Below, piece by piece: positions 37,075 through 46,636 of a stretch of DNA of 64,000 nucleotides. Both the position numbers and the translations under genes were made by a program. How positions within the stretch are numbered: the first letter of the stretch is position 1; each line of letters begins with the position of its first letter. The DNA is from Planctomyces sp. SH-PL62 (GTDB lineage: Bacteria; Planctomycetota; Planctomycetia; Isosphaerales; Isosphaeraceae): the NCBI RefSeq assembly GCF_001610895.1, contig NZ_CP011273.1:3100001-3164000 (forward strand). The letters run 5' to 3'. The notes under the pieces were generated by a model that worked only from the letters and a program-made list of their open reading frames with translations, was not told the DNA's origin and searched no databases.

Positions 37075-39138
37075 TCAGGCGCTTTTCGCGGTCGACTCTT
37101 CGGGCGGGGCTTCCCACGGGAGCCGCACCTGGAAGACGGAGCCGTGACCGGGTGTGGAGGTCCACGTCAGGGCTCCGCCGGCGCGTTCGACGAACCGGGC
37201 GGCGCGGGGGAGGCCGAGGCCGAGCCCGCGACCGGCCTGTCGACCGCAGTAGAACGGGTCGAACAGGTGGACGGCCTCGGCGTCGCCGATCCCGTTGCCG
37301 GAGTCGGCGACCCAGAGGCGAAGCTCGCGACCGTGGCGGGCGGCGCGGAGCTGGATCGTCCCCCCCCCATCGGCGGCGGCCTGGATCGCGTTGCGGACGA
37401 GGACCTCGGCGATCTGGCGGAGGCCGTCCGGGTCGGTCCAGGCTTGCAGTTCGGGGTCGTCGAACTCGGCGGTCAGGCGGATCCCGCGGGCCTCACATTC
37501 GGGCCGGAAGTCGGCGACGCACGCCCGGAGCACGTCCGCCGGGCGGCAGGGGCGGGGACGCGGCTCGGAGGGCCGGGCGACGAACATCAGGTCGCGGAGG
37601 ATGCGGTGCGTGCGCTGCGCCTGGCCGAGGATGATCCCCAGCGAGCGCGCGGTTTCGGGCTCGGCGGCCTGGGCCATCAAGAGCTGGGCGCGGCCGACGA
37701 TGACGGCCAGGGGGTTGTTCAGCTCGTGACCGGCCCCGGCGGCGAACTCGGCGAGGGCGTCGAGCTTGGCGGCCTGGATCCGGCCGCGTTCGGAACGGGC
37801 GGACTCCCGGCAGCCTTCGACGGCCGCCCGGAGTCGACGTTCCAGCAAGGCGCGGTCGGCGACCCGCGAGGCCCAGACCTTCCACGCGTCGACGATCCGG
37901 GTGGGCCGGAGGCGATCCCGGAGGGCGTCGACGTCGGCGTCGAGCCAGAGCTGCACCTCGCCGGCGACCCTCCCGGCCGCCTCCAAGGGGATCGTCCACG
38001 ACGCCCCCCGATTCGGCGTCGGCGTCGCATCGCTTTCGGGGGAGGCGGAGCCGTCGAGGTCGTCCGTCGAGGAGGGATCGCGCCAGGAGACGCGGGCGGC
38101 GTTGACTTCGGGCTCGCCGCACCACATCCGGCCGGCGCGGAGGCTCCAATTCTCGGGGGTCTCGTCGGGCGAGGAATCGGCGATGGCGTCGATCAACCGG
38201 CGCTGGCTGGCCTCGGTGCGGGAGAGTTCGGCGAGCCGGAGCCGGAGCCGGGCGTTCTCGCGGGTCATCCGCTCCTCGTGGGGCGTGGCGTCGTCGGCGG
38301 CGAACGGGGCCCCGCAACGCGCCTGGACCTCCGCGACGAGGATGCGGAGGTGGGGCGCGGAGGGCATCGCCTCGCGGCCTGGGGGGGCGTCGAACGCCCA
38401 GGGGGTGGACTCGGCCCGGCGCACGGCCTCGCGGACCAGCGCCAGGCGGCCCGGTTCGCGGGCGGCGGCGTCGAGCGCCGCATCGTCCTCGCCGTGGAGC
38501 CAGACGGCGTCGACGACCAGGGGTTCGCACCCCCAGCGCTCGGCCAGCCGTCGGCCGATCTCGCGAAGGTCGGCGCCCAGGTCGAGGACCTCGCGGCGGC
38601 GTCGCGCCTCGCGGTCGGGCTCGGCCATCCAGCGCACCAGCCAGTCGGGGTCGACCGCGGCCACGGCCCAGCGGCCGAGGCCGTGGAGCAGCCCGGCGCG
38701 GATCAGGCCGGCGGGGTCCGGGTCGTTATGTTCGCGAGCCAGGTTCCGGCAGGCGAGGCTCGCGGCCACGGCGTGCCGCCAGAGTTGCTGGACCGCCTCG
38801 GCGGCCGGGCCCGAGGCGAGCGCGGCGGGCCACCAGGCGGAATCGGCGGCTTGCCGAAGGACCCGGCCGCGACGCTCCGGCGACCGCTCGGCGATCAGCC
38901 AGCCCGGATCGAGCTCCAGGAGCGTCCGGGGCGCGAGGCTGTCGGACCGCTCCTCGTCGCCCTCGCCGTCGCCGAGACCGCCGCCAAGGTCGGCCGTCAG
39001 GGCGGTCATCACGGCGCGGACGGTCTGGGGGCGCACCGGCAGATGCGCCAGCCCGTTCAGGCGGCTGAGCAGGGGCTCACCCGGCGGTTTTCGTCCCGTT
39101 TGGAACCGCACGACGATCGGGCTCCTTCCCGACCCCAT
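37075..39138 (-). CDS. HDOD-domain sensor histidine kinase
   Basis: This 687-residue soluble protein starts with an HDOD-like helical domain (about 20-250). Degenerate HD-type positions lie in LWRHAVAASLACRN and LLHGLGRWAVA. A helical and GAF-like middle (about 280-440) follows, and then a kinase core. The phosphoacceptor is in AGHELNNPLAVI, and the ATP-binding boxes include VRNAIQAAADGGG, VADSGNGIGD and GLGLGLPRAARF. HDOD modules relay signals without phosphohydrolase activity. The HTH-receiver gene lies 55 bp past its start on the same strand, so it is probably the partner. Confidence 0.82.
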   Translation of the reverse strand: MGSGRSPIVVRFQTGRKPPGEPLLSRLNGLAHLPVRPQTVRAVMTALTADLGGGLGDGEGDEERSDSLAPRTLLELDPGWLIAERSPERRGRVLRQAADSAWWPAALASGPAAEAVQQLWRHAVAASLACRNLAREHNDPDPAGLIRAGLLHGLGRWAVAAVDPDWLVRWMAEPDREARRRREVLDLGADLREIGRRLAERWGCEPLVVDAVWLHGEDDAALDAAAREPGRLALVREAVRRAESTPWAFDAPPGREAMPSAPHLRILVAEVQARCGAPFAADDATPHEERMTRENARLRLRLAELSRTEASQRRLIDAIADSSPDETPENWSLRAGRMWCGEPEVNAARVSWRDPSSTDDLDGSASPESDATPTPNRGASWTIPLEAAGRVAGEVQLWLDADVDALRDRLRPTRIVDAWKVWASRVADRALLERRLRAAVEGCRESARSERGRIQAAKLDALAEFAAGAGHELNNPLAVIVGRAQLLMAQAAEPETARSLGIILGQAQRTHRILRDLMFVARPSEPRPRPCRPADVLRACVADFRPECEARGIRLTAEFDDPELQAWTDPDGLRQIAEVLVRNAIQAAADGGGTIQLRAARHGRELRLWVADSGNGIGDAEAVHLFDPFYCGRQAGRGLGLGLPRAARFVERAGGALTWTSTPGHGSVFQVRLPWEAPPEESTAKSA

Positions 39139-39193
39139 TCCGCCCGTCGCCCCCGTCCTCGATGGGGCGGGTCGGACGACGAACGACCCGCGC

Positions 39194-39775
39194 TCAGGCG
39201 TTGGGGCTGGTCTCCATATCCAGGTGTCGGCAGATTCGGGCGATCAGTTCATCAATATCCAGCGGCTTGTGAAGAAAATCGTCGGCGCCCGACGTCTTCA
39301 GCTCGGCGATCTTGTCTTCCTCGACCATGCCCGAGATGCAGATGATCTTGATGTCCGAGATGCTCGGGTCGCGGCGGATCAGCTCGCAAACCGCCTGGCC
39401 GTTGATGTCCGGCAGCATGACGTCGAGGATGATCAGGTCGGGGTGGTACTCCTTGGCGAGCATCCCCGCGCCGAAGCCGTTGTTCACGGCCTTGTGTTCG
39501 AACCGGCCGTCGGTGCTGAGGACCTCGGCCACCAGGTCCACCACCGCCTGGTCGTCGTCGACGATCAGGATCCGCCGCCGCCCGCTCTCCAGGGCGTCGG
39601 TCGGGATGCCGTTGTCCTTCATGAACCGGAAGAGCGCCTCGCGCGGGATCCGCCGGAATCGCGAGCCGGGCACCCGGAATCCCTTGAGCTGGCCCGAGTC
39701 GAAGCATCGAATGATCGTCTGCTGGCTGACCTTGCAGATCTTCGCGGCTTCGCCCGTCGTGTAAACGGTCTTCAT
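39194..39775 (-). CDS. Response regulator with N-terminal excisionase/MerR-like HTH and C-terminal receiver
   Basis: I start at 39775 (MKTVYTTGEAAKICK). The longer frame to 39898 is possible but adds only unconserved residues. The 193-residue protein carries an excisionase-type helix-turn-helix (about 3-50), with VSQQTIIRCFDSGQLKGF and a wing FRRIPRE, and a CheY-like receiver (about 65-185). The receiver has acidic IVDDDQ, the phosphoacceptor Asp in LIILDVMLPD, the switch Ser in CISGM and HKPLD. The DNA-binding domain precedes the receiver, the reverse of the common order. It lies upstream of and co-oriented with the HDOD kinase, its likely partner. Confidence 0.85.
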   Translation of the reverse strand: MKTVYTTGEAAKICKVSQQTIIRCFDSGQLKGFRVPGSRFRRIPREALFRFMKDNGIPTDALESGRRRILIVDDDQAVVDLVAEVLSTDGRFEHKAVNNGFGAGMLAKEYHPDLIILDVMLPDINGQAVCELIRRDPSISDIKIICISGMVEEDKIAELKTSGADDFLHKPLDIDELIARICRHLDMETSPNA

Positions 39776-39787
39776 GGTTGGTTGAGT

Positions 39788-39805
39788 CCCGATTATCCAA
39801 TCGGG
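39788..39805. promoter_or_regulatory. Palindrome CCCGATT-ATCC-AATCGGG upstream of the HTH-receiver gene
   Basis: A perfect 7-bp inverted repeat with a 4-nt centre, 12 nt upstream of the chosen start codon. On the minus strand it includes TGGATAAT, a -10-like sequence. It may be an autoregulatory operator. Confidence 0.35.
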
Positions 39806-40206
39806 GTCGAACAGGACTCGCATCACGCCTCCTCGGCGACCCTCCTGCGAATCCCAAAGCCCGCCCCGCTCGGCCTCCTTGCGACACGTCCCTGTCACGT
39901 CCCCGAACTCGATGCGGCGCCGACCCGACGTCCCGAGCCTATCAACGACCCGATGAAAGCCTAAGCGTTAAAATCTGCGGAGACTACAAAATTTACCGAA
40001 ATTGCCGAGTCGACCAATTGTAAAATTCCGCCCGGGATTGTCAATCCAGGAGGAACCGGCCTCCCGGACCCCTCTCCCTGGCGTCCCCGCGCTTCCCTGG
40101 AGGCCCTGCACGGCCCGTACCCAAAATCCCCCGTCGCTTCCGAAGAAGGATGAGGGGAGGGGTGGGGGGGTGGTTGGCGACTCCAGAAGATCGGTAAACG
40201 GCAAAG

Positions 40207-40234
40207 ACCCGCACAGCAAATACCGAATGCGGGT
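40207..40234 (-). terminator. Candidate intrinsic terminator after mnmG
   Basis: ACCCGCA (40207-40213) pairs with TGCGGGT (40228-40234). On the minus strand the stem is followed by CTTTGCCGTTT, a broken T-tract. It lies about 100 nt past the mnmG stop. Confidence 0.4.
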
Positions 40235-40336
40235 TTCTGTCAATCTCGGTTGCCATATCCGTCTGGGTATGGAGCGACGGCGATCAGGGTTTGCGAAGGG
40301 AGACGGGGTCGAGAGGTTTCCGGGCTCGGGGCAAGC

Positions 40337-42190
40337 TCAGTGGGCCCATTCGTCCACGCTGCCTGCGGGGTTGCGGCGACGGAGATGGATGAGCAGGGTG
40401 GCCAGGTCGGCCGGATTGAGGCCGCTGATCCGCCCCGCCTGGCCGAGCGATCGGGGCTGCACCCGGGCGAGCTTCTCGCGGGCCTCGGCGCGGAGTTGGG
40501 GGATGGCGGCGTAGTCCAGGTCGACGGGGATGGCCTTGTCCTCCAGCCGCCGGAACCGCTCGATCTGCTCGACCTGGCGTCCGACGTAGCCGTCGTACTT
40601 CGCCTCGATCGTCACCTGGGCGATGACGTCCTCGGCGTAGCCGGCCGCGTCGAGTTCCGGGTCGAGGGCGACGAGGTCTTCCCAGGTGGTCTCGTGGCGG
40701 CGGAGGTTCTGGAACAGGGCGACGCCGCCGCGGCGGGTGCCGTCGAGGCGCGAGCGGAGGCCGTCGATCGCATCGCGACGGGTTTCGAACCGGGCCCAGC
40801 GGGCGTCGTCCACCAGCCCCGCGCGACGGCCCAGTTCGGTCAGCCGGAGGTCGGCGTTGTCGTGGCGGAGGAGCAATCGGTACTCGGCCCGGCTGGTGAA
40901 CATGCGGTAGGGCTCGTCGACCCCCCGCGTGACGAGGTCGTCGATCAGGACGCCGATGTACGCCGTCGAGCGGTCCAGCACGAACGGCGGCTCCCCCTTC
41001 ACGCCCAGCGCCGCGTTGACCCCGGCCACCAGTCCTTGCGCGGCGGCTTCCTCGTAGCCGGTCGTCCCGTTGATCTGGCCGGCGAAGAAGAGTCCCGGCA
41101 CGGCCTTCGTCTCCAGCGTCGCCCCGAGTTGCTCCGGCGGGGCGAAGTCATACTCGACGGCGTAGCCGTACCGCATGATCTCGGCGTGCTCCAGCCCTGG
41201 GATCAGCGGGATCACGGCTTCCTGCACGTCGCGCGGCAGGCTGGTGGAGATGCCGTTGCAGTAATACTCCAGCGTGTCGCGCCCCTCCGGCTCCAGGAAG
41301 ATCTGGTGCGAATCGCGGTCGGCGAAGCGCACCACCTTGTCCTCGATGGAGGGGCAGTAACGCGGGCCGGTCGACTCGATCTGGCCCGAGTACATCGGCG
41401 CTCGGTCCAGGTTGGCCCGGATCAGGTCGTGGACGGCCGGGTTGGTGGCGGTGAGGTGGCAGGGGATCTGGGTCTGTTCGATGCGGTCGGTGAGGAAGGA
41501 GAAGGCGACGGGCCGGGCGTCTCCGGGCTGGACTTCGAGCCGGTCGAAGTCGATGGTCCGGCCGTTGAGCCGGGGGGGCGTGCCGGTTTTGAACCGTCGC
41601 AGCTCGAAGCCGAGTTCGCGGAGGCTCCCCGAGAGTCCCATCGCCGCCGCTTCCCCGCCGCGTCCGCCGGGGGTCTTGACCTCGCCGGTGTGCATCAGGG
41701 CCTGGAGGAACGTGCCGGTCGTCAGGATGACCGCCTTCGCCCGGTAATCGACCCCCCCCCGGCATCGGACGCCGACGATCCGGCCCCCTTCGGTGAGCAG
41801 GGCCTCGACCATCTCCTGGCGGAGGGTCAGGTTGGGCTGGCGTTCGACGGCGAGCTTGGCGAGGCCCTGATACGCCCGCTTGTCGCACTGGGCGCGGGGG
41901 CTGTGCATGGCCGGCCCCTTACCTCGGTTGAGGAGCCGGAACTGGATCGCGGCGGCGTCGGTGAGCCTCCCCATCGCGCCGCCCAGGGCGTCGACCTCGC
42001 GGACGATCTGTCCCTTCGCGACCCCGCCGATCGCCGGGTTGCAGCTCATCTGGCCGACGGTGTCGCAGTTCATGGTCAGGACAGCCGTGCGCAGGCCCAT
42101 GCGGGCGGGGGCCAGCGCGGCCTCGACTCCGGCGTGCCCGGCGCCGACCACGACGACGTCGAACTGGTAGGGATCGCGGCGGACGGCCAT
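40337..42190 (-). CDS. mnmG: tRNA uridine-5-carboxymethylaminomethylation enzyme MnmG (GidA)
   Basis: This 617-residue flavoprotein has the FAD motif VVGAGHAGVEAA at residues 13-24, the MnmG signature AIGGVAKGQIVREVDALGG and RLLNRGKGPAMHSPRAQCDK. It also has QINGTTGYEEAAAQGL and TSRAEYRLLLRHDNAD in the tRNA-binding half. With MnmE it installs the cmnm5/nm5 group at wobble U34 of several tRNAs, using 5,10-methylene-THF. Length and motifs are normal. No mnmE or rsmG is adjacent. The upstream gene, thiol peroxidase, is divergent. Confidence 0.95.
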   Translation of the reverse strand: MAVRRDPYQFDVVVVGAGHAGVEAALAPARMGLRTAVLTMNCDTVGQMSCNPAIGGVAKGQIVREVDALGGAMGRLTDAAAIQFRLLNRGKGPAMHSPRAQCDKRAYQGLAKLAVERQPNLTLRQEMVEALLTEGGRIVGVRCRGGVDYRAKAVILTTGTFLQALMHTGEVKTPGGRGGEAAAMGLSGSLRELGFELRRFKTGTPPRLNGRTIDFDRLEVQPGDARPVAFSFLTDRIEQTQIPCHLTATNPAVHDLIRANLDRAPMYSGQIESTGPRYCPSIEDKVVRFADRDSHQIFLEPEGRDTLEYYCNGISTSLPRDVQEAVIPLIPGLEHAEIMRYGYAVEYDFAPPEQLGATLETKAVPGLFFAGQINGTTGYEEAAAQGLVAGVNAALGVKGEPPFVLDRSTAYIGVLIDDLVTRGVDEPYRMFTSRAEYRLLLRHDNADLRLTELGRRAGLVDDARWARFETRRDAIDGLRSRLDGTRRGGVALFQNLRRHETTWEDLVALDPELDAAGYAEDVIAQVTIEAKYDGYVGRQVEQIERFRRLEDKAIPVDLDYAAIPQLRAEAREKLARVQPRSLGQAGRISGLNPADLATLLIHLRRRNPAGSVDEWAH

Positions 42191-42386
42191 GGGGGCGGCT
42201 CTCGGGTGCGGGCGTCTGGCGGCGGGGAACGTGAACGTGAACGAATTTCATCTTAGCCGCCCCCTCGCGCCGGACGCCAGATCAGGAGCCGCGCGCGGCT
42301 TGCACCGCCGCTCGCCCCACGGCTAAGGTGGAGGGCGTCCGAACGACACGACCCGTCGACCCCCGGAAATGAGCGAGAATCGAACC

Positions 42387-42917
42387 ATGGCCGAGACGCG
42401 CAAGGGCGAAGTGACCTTCAAGGGCAACCCGATCGAGCTGGTCGGACCCAAGCTCAAGGCCGGCGACGCCGCGCCGGACTTCAAGGCGGTGGGCGCCGGC
42501 CTGGCGATCGTCACCCTCGCCGAGACCGCCGGCAAGCCCCGGCTGTTCAACGTCGTCCCCTCGCTCGACACCCCGGTCTGCAACAAGCAGACGAAGCACT
42601 TCGCCGAGGTCCTCAAGGAGCTGGGCGACAAGGTGGCCGCCTACACCGTCAGCACCGACCTGCCGTTCGCCCAGGCCCGGTTCTGCACCGAGGCCGAGAT
42701 CGACAACATCCAGAACCTCTCCGACGCCCACGACCACAGCTTCGGCGAGCACTACGGCGTGCTGATCCAGGGCCTCCCCGTGCCGCTGCTGGCCCGCTCC
42801 GTCTTCGTCGTCGACGCCTCGAACAAGATCACCTACGTCGAGATCGTCCCCGAGATCGCCACCGAACCCGACTACGAGCCGGCCCTCAAGGCCCTCAAGG
42901 CCGCCGCCGGCGCCTGA
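42387..42917 (+). CDS. tpx: Thiol peroxidase (atypical 2-Cys peroxiredoxin)
   Basis: I take the ATG at 42387 (MAETRKGEVTFKGNP), which matches the usual family N-terminus. A second in-frame ATG at 42369 adds six residues. The 176-residue protein has the peroxidatic Cys65 in PSLDTPVCNKQTKHF and the resolving Cys100 in QARFCTEAEI, as in Tpx. It reduces hydrogen and alkyl peroxides with thioredoxin in the cytoplasm. The gene is followed by a half copy of the BIME-like repeat. Confidence 0.93.
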   Translation: MAETRKGEVTFKGNPIELVGPKLKAGDAAPDFKAVGAGLAIVTLAETAGKPRLFNVVPSLDTPVCNKQTKHFAEVLKELGDKVAAYTVSTDLPFAQARFCTEAEIDNIQNLSDAHDHSFGEHYGVLIQGLPVPLLARSVFVVDASNKITYVEIVPEIATEPDYEPALKALKAAAGA

Positions 42918-42926
42918 CGCTCCGAC

Positions 42927-42985
42927 GCCCCCTCATCCGGCCTTCGGCCACCTTCTCCCACCAAGGGAGGGAGAAGGAGAGGGGG
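42927..42985. repeat. Half copy of the BIME-like repeat (copy D)
   Basis: Only the right-type module is present: CCCCCTCATCCGGCC, a short hairpin loop, then CCACCTTCTCCCACCAAGGG and GGGAGAAGG. It ends just before the AGGAG of the GrpE-like gene. Confidence 0.55.
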
Positions 42986-43012
42986 CCGCACTCGGCTTAC
43001 AGGAGCCCGGCC

Positions 43013-43732
43013 TTGTCACCCGACACCGAGGATCGCGACGAGCCCGCGACCGAAATCGAGACGCCTGGACCCGTCCTGGACGCCGCGCCGGACCTGGAGC
43101 CGATCGAGGCCGAGGCTGAGGCCATGGTCGACACGGAGCTGGAGCCGATCGACGAGGTCGCGGCGCCCGTCGAGCCTGAAGCATCCCCCGCCCCCGCCCC
43201 CGCCCCCGCACCGATCGCCGCGTTCGCGGAAGAGGTCCGCGAGGCGGTCGTCCGGCTGGGCGAGCAGGTGGGCCGGAAGCTTGAAGGGCTGCAATCGCAG
43301 TTCGACCGCGAGGTCCGCGCCGAGGCCAATCGCGAGCGGATCGTCGACCGGCTTCACGCCGAGTTGCAGGAGTACAAGCAGGATCTTCTCCTGAAGGTCC
43401 AGCGGCCGATCTTCGTCGATTTGATCCAGCTCCACGACGACGTCGGTAAGATGGCGGCGGCCGTCGCTCCGGATTCCGAGGCGTTCCGGGGCACGCTCGA
43501 ATCGATCCAGACGGCCCTCGAAGACGTCATGTACCGCCAGGGCGTCGAGCCCTTCCGCGCCGAGGGGGACGCCTTCGACCCCCGCCGCCAGCGCGCCGTG
43601 GCCACCGTCCCCACCGCCGACCCGGCCCTCGCGAAGACCCTCGCCGCTCGCATCCGCCCCGGCTTCCAGGCCGGCGACAAGGTCATCCGGCCGGAAGTCG
43701 TGTCGGTCTACACGCTCCAGAAGGGAGAGTGA
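43013..43732 (+). CDS. GrpE-like nucleotide-exchange factor
   Basis: The gene starts at TTG, with AGGAG seven nt upstream, which makes this start convincing. The 239-residue protein has an acidic, Pro/Ala-rich N-terminal 70 residues, a long helix (about 72-130) with REAVVRLGEQVGRKLEGL and LHAELQEYKQDLLLK, and a small beta domain near the end with FQAGDKVIRPEVVSVY. GrpE dimers release ADP from DnaK. No dnaK or dnaJ is adjacent, and the helix is shorter than in housekeeping GrpE. It may serve an extra Hsp70 of the kind abundant in planctomycetes. Confidence 0.75.
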   Translation: MSPDTEDRDEPATEIETPGPVLDAAPDLEPIEAEAEAMVDTELEPIDEVAAPVEPEASPAPAPAPAPIAAFAEEVREAVVRLGEQVGRKLEGLQSQFDREVRAEANRERIVDRLHAELQEYKQDLLLKVQRPIFVDLIQLHDDVGKMAAAVAPDSEAFRGTLESIQTALEDVMYRQGVEPFRAEGDAFDPRRQRAVATVPTADPALAKTLAARIRPGFQAGDKVIRPEVVSVYTLQKGE

Positions 43733-43923
43733 CGGCGCAGGGGCTCGACGTGCTTCGCGAGCAGGTCGAGAGCCCGCTTCTTCTCCTCGTCGCGGATACC
43801 GAGATTCAGGATGAACCGAGCCCCCTCGGGGGGCATTTCGCCCCCCTTCGCTTCCAGGGCTCGGCTCAGGACGGATGCGCCTGTCGGGCTTTTTCGCGTC
43901 GGGATCGGGTCCTCCTTCGACAT
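43708..43923 (-). CDS. Small hypothetical protein overlapping the GrpE-like gene end
   Basis: The frame of 71 residues has ordinary composition: a Ser/Thr-rich start, then EGARFILNLGIRDEEKKRAL and DLLAKHVEPLRR, a likely helix pair. It overlaps the convergent GrpE-like gene by 25 bp and lies between that gene and the VIT-vWA gene. I do not recognise it. It could be a small regulatory protein or a chance frame. Confidence 0.4.
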   Translation of the reverse strand: MSKEDPIPTRKSPTGASVLSRALEAKGGEMPPEGARFILNLGIRDEEKKRALDLLAKHVEPLRRHSPFWSV

Positions 43924-43948
43924 TTCCCCCTGCGATTCTCGTCCGCGG

Positions 43949-46317
43949 TCACTGCGTCGCCTCGGCCGGGTCGATGCGGTAGACGGCGTCGGCGAGCTTG
44001 ACGACGACGGGGTCGGTGAAGGTCAGGTACTGGTTCCAGTCGGCGGACTGGGCGCGGGCGAGGTTGAAGTAGTCGTCGCTGAACTGGCGGACGACCTTCG
44101 CGGCGGCCTCGTCCTCGGGCCGCACGTCCGAGTCGACCCAGCGGCCCTCCTTGAAGTAGAACGTCTTCGCCCCCACCTGGCGGACGGTCTCCCTCGCATC
44201 CTGCGCCGGGGCCTGGTCGCGAGGTCGGCCGCCCATGCCGGCCATGAGCGAGGGCGTCGCGAACCGGGTGGCGGGCGCGGCCTTGGCGGCGACGGCCCCC
44301 CCTGCGCCCGGCCGGCGGATCGGCCGCCGCCCATCATGCCCATCATCCCAGAGCCCGCCATGCCCCCGGCCGTGCCGAAGCCCTCGCGGCGCGCAGCGTC
44401 CTGGAGGGCGAGGGAATCGACCTGCTGGGCCTCCCGGTAGAAGTTCTTCAGGCTGCGCTGATTCACGCCCGAAGGGCCGCTGACGGCGCTCAACTCGGAC
44501 AGGGCCTCGCCGGCCCGCGCGGCGTTCTCGGTCCTGGCGTGCAGGGGCGTGCGCTCGTCGGCCAGGAACGAGGTGTAGGGGGTCATGATGCCGTACTGGG
44601 TGCTCAGCCGAACCAGCTCGTCGACCAGCTCCTTGTTCTGGCCCTGGAGGTCGATCTGGTCGATGAGGTCGCCGATCCGCCGCACGACCCAGATCCGCTC
44701 GACGAAGCGGTGGGCGGAGCCCCGATCGCTCTCGGCCAGCTCGATGGGGAACTCGAACGATCGCGAGTCGCCGCCGACCTTTCCCGCGACCTTCAGCGTC
44801 GTCCGGCCCGAGCGGCGATACCGGCCCGCCCAGACGATCTGGCCGCCGTCGAAGAGGTCGGGGACGTCATGCGGGTAGGCCCGGTTCACGTCGGAGTCGG
44901 CGAACTCGATGCGGACGCCGGTCAGCACGGGGCTGGTCATCTTGGAGTAGAACCGGGCGACGTGCGCCTCGATGTCCTCGTCCGGCTTGACGTACTCGCT
45001 GGTCCCGCTGTTGCCGGCGCTCAGGCGGTCGAGGAGCCGGGCGTTGACGTCGAACCCGACGCCGAAGCTGAACACCCGCGCCTTGCGGACGTTGGCCTTC
45101 TTGCAGGCGTCGGCGATCTTGAACTCGTTCGTCTCGCCGGCCGTCGGCAGGCCGTCGGTCAGGAACAGGACGTAGTTCGGCCGCGAGTCCTCGCGGATCA
45201 GGTCGAGCGCCGCCTTGAGCGCGGCGTCGATGTTCGTGCTCCCCCCCTCGCGGATGTTGTCGACGTACCGCTGGGCCTCGGCGCGGGCCTCGGAGCTGTA
45301 CCGCTGGAGCTCGGGCTTGTAGGTCTCCACCCGGTCGTCATACACCACGATGTTGAACAGGTCGTCGTCGCGGAGGTTGTCGAGCACCGACTTGAGGGCC
45401 TTGCGCGCCTGCTCGATCTTCTTGCCGGCCATCGAGCCGGAGCGGTCGAGCACGAAGACGACCGTCTTGGGGAGCGGCCTGGAGTCGGCCGCCTTCACCT
45501 CGGGGCTGGCCAGGACGAGGAAGTAGCCGTCGTCGCCGGCCGACGGGCGGTAGCTCAGGACCGAAGCCCCCAGCGCCCCCTCCGCCAGCGTGTAGACGGC
45601 GCGGAAGTCGTTCGCCGTTTCCACGTCCGACCGATCCAGGCTCACGCGGACCTCATGGTCCCCGGTCCGATCGATGCGGGCGTCGTCGCTGGGGCAGAAG
45701 ACCGACTTGATCGAGTCCTTGCTGGTGATCGCGACCCGGACGCTCAGCCGCCGGATCGGCTTCGAGGCGTACTTCTGGGTCGAGAGCGGGTACGAGAACT
45801 CGACCACGTCGCGGTCGCGGCGGCAGAGCTGCGTGTACCGGAGCAAGACCTTGCGCTCGGCCCCGGCCGGGATCGGGAAGACGCTGGTCCGATAGAGGCC
45901 CCGGCCCATGTATTCCAGGAGCGCCGGGTCGCGCTTGCCGCGGACGATCTCCTCATAGATGCGCCGGGCCTCGTCCTTGCCCAGCAGGCGGCCGGGAAGC
46001 TCCTTGCCGTCGACCATCAGGACGAGGTTCTCGACCACCGCGTCTTCCGGGATCGGGAAGAAGTACTCGGCCTCCAAGTCGGATGAGCCGGGGTTGTAGA
46101 ACGTCTGCGAGACCTGGACCTCGGCCGCCTGGTCGCGCAGCTTGGCGTCGACGGCCACCTCCCGGATTTCGAATGTTTGCCGGATCGGGATCGTCGGCCG
46201 ACGGTCGATGATCCAGCCCTGGGCCTTCGCCCTCGTCCCTCCCGTCGCCATCCCCGCCGCCATCAGCAAGGCGATCGCGACGAGCCGTTTCGACGCCAGG
46301 TCCATTCCCGCATTCAT
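43949..46317 (-). CDS. VIT and von Willebrand factor A domain protein with one frame break
   Basis: Two frames join at a C7 run (44296-44302). Adding one base gives 790 codons (789 residues) and reads through AQGGAVAAKAAP into MAGMGGRPRD and a sensible end (VVKLADAVYRIDPAEATQ). The protein has a signal peptide (about 5-33), a VIT domain (about 40-165) with AEVQVSQTFYNPGSSDLEAE, and a vWA domain (about 283-450) with the MIDAS motif DRSGSMAGKK. Helical regions and a Gly/Met-rich linker follow. It likely binds a protein ligand through the metal site outside the cytoplasm. The break is probably a sequencing artefact. Confidence 0.82.
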
Positions 46318-46636
46318 GGCCGACTCCCCGGGCGACGCCCGACGAACTCCGATCGAAAAGAAGTCCTCCTCCCCTTAGACGCCCGAGCGGCCCATTTCTG
46401 AGGCGTCGGGCGTGATTTTCCCGAATCCGCGGATCGGTGACCGAGGCTCTAGCGTCCCGGGCCGCCAGGGCTCGATTCGTATGGCGACCACGCGGCTCGT
46501 CGAACCCGTAACGGTCTCCCGCCGCGCCAGGGCGGCACCGACACTTGATCGACGCCGCCGCCATCGCTAGAATCTGGCTTGGCGATTGAGACTCAGGATC
46601 AACTGACGCGGGATGGGGGCTGGCGAGATTCGCTCG
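46318..46636. other. Divergent promoter region
   Basis: About 320 bp between divergent genes. The rightward promoter is listed separately. For the leftward VIT-vWA gene I see no clear hexamers. No gene is visible. Confidence 0.45.
46545..46573 (+). promoter_or_regulatory. Sigma-70-type promoter for the dihaem peroxidase
   Basis: TTGATC (46545-46550), a 17-nt spacer and TAGAAT (46568-46573). Transcription would start near 46580. Confidence 0.55.

Larger units (their letters stand above)
39776..40336. other. Intergenic region with inverted repeat and terminator-like hairpin
   Basis: About 560 bp. It holds the 39788-39805 palindrome near the HTH-receiver start, an AT-rich stretch at 39960-40030 and the hairpin at 40207-40234. 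The open frames across it have no coding character. Confidence 0.5.

Noticed and set aside
39968-40243. 91-codon frame on the - strand between the HTH-receiver gene and mnmG
   Set aside because: No start site, Pro/Gly/Ser-rich, and it overlaps a terminator-like hairpin.
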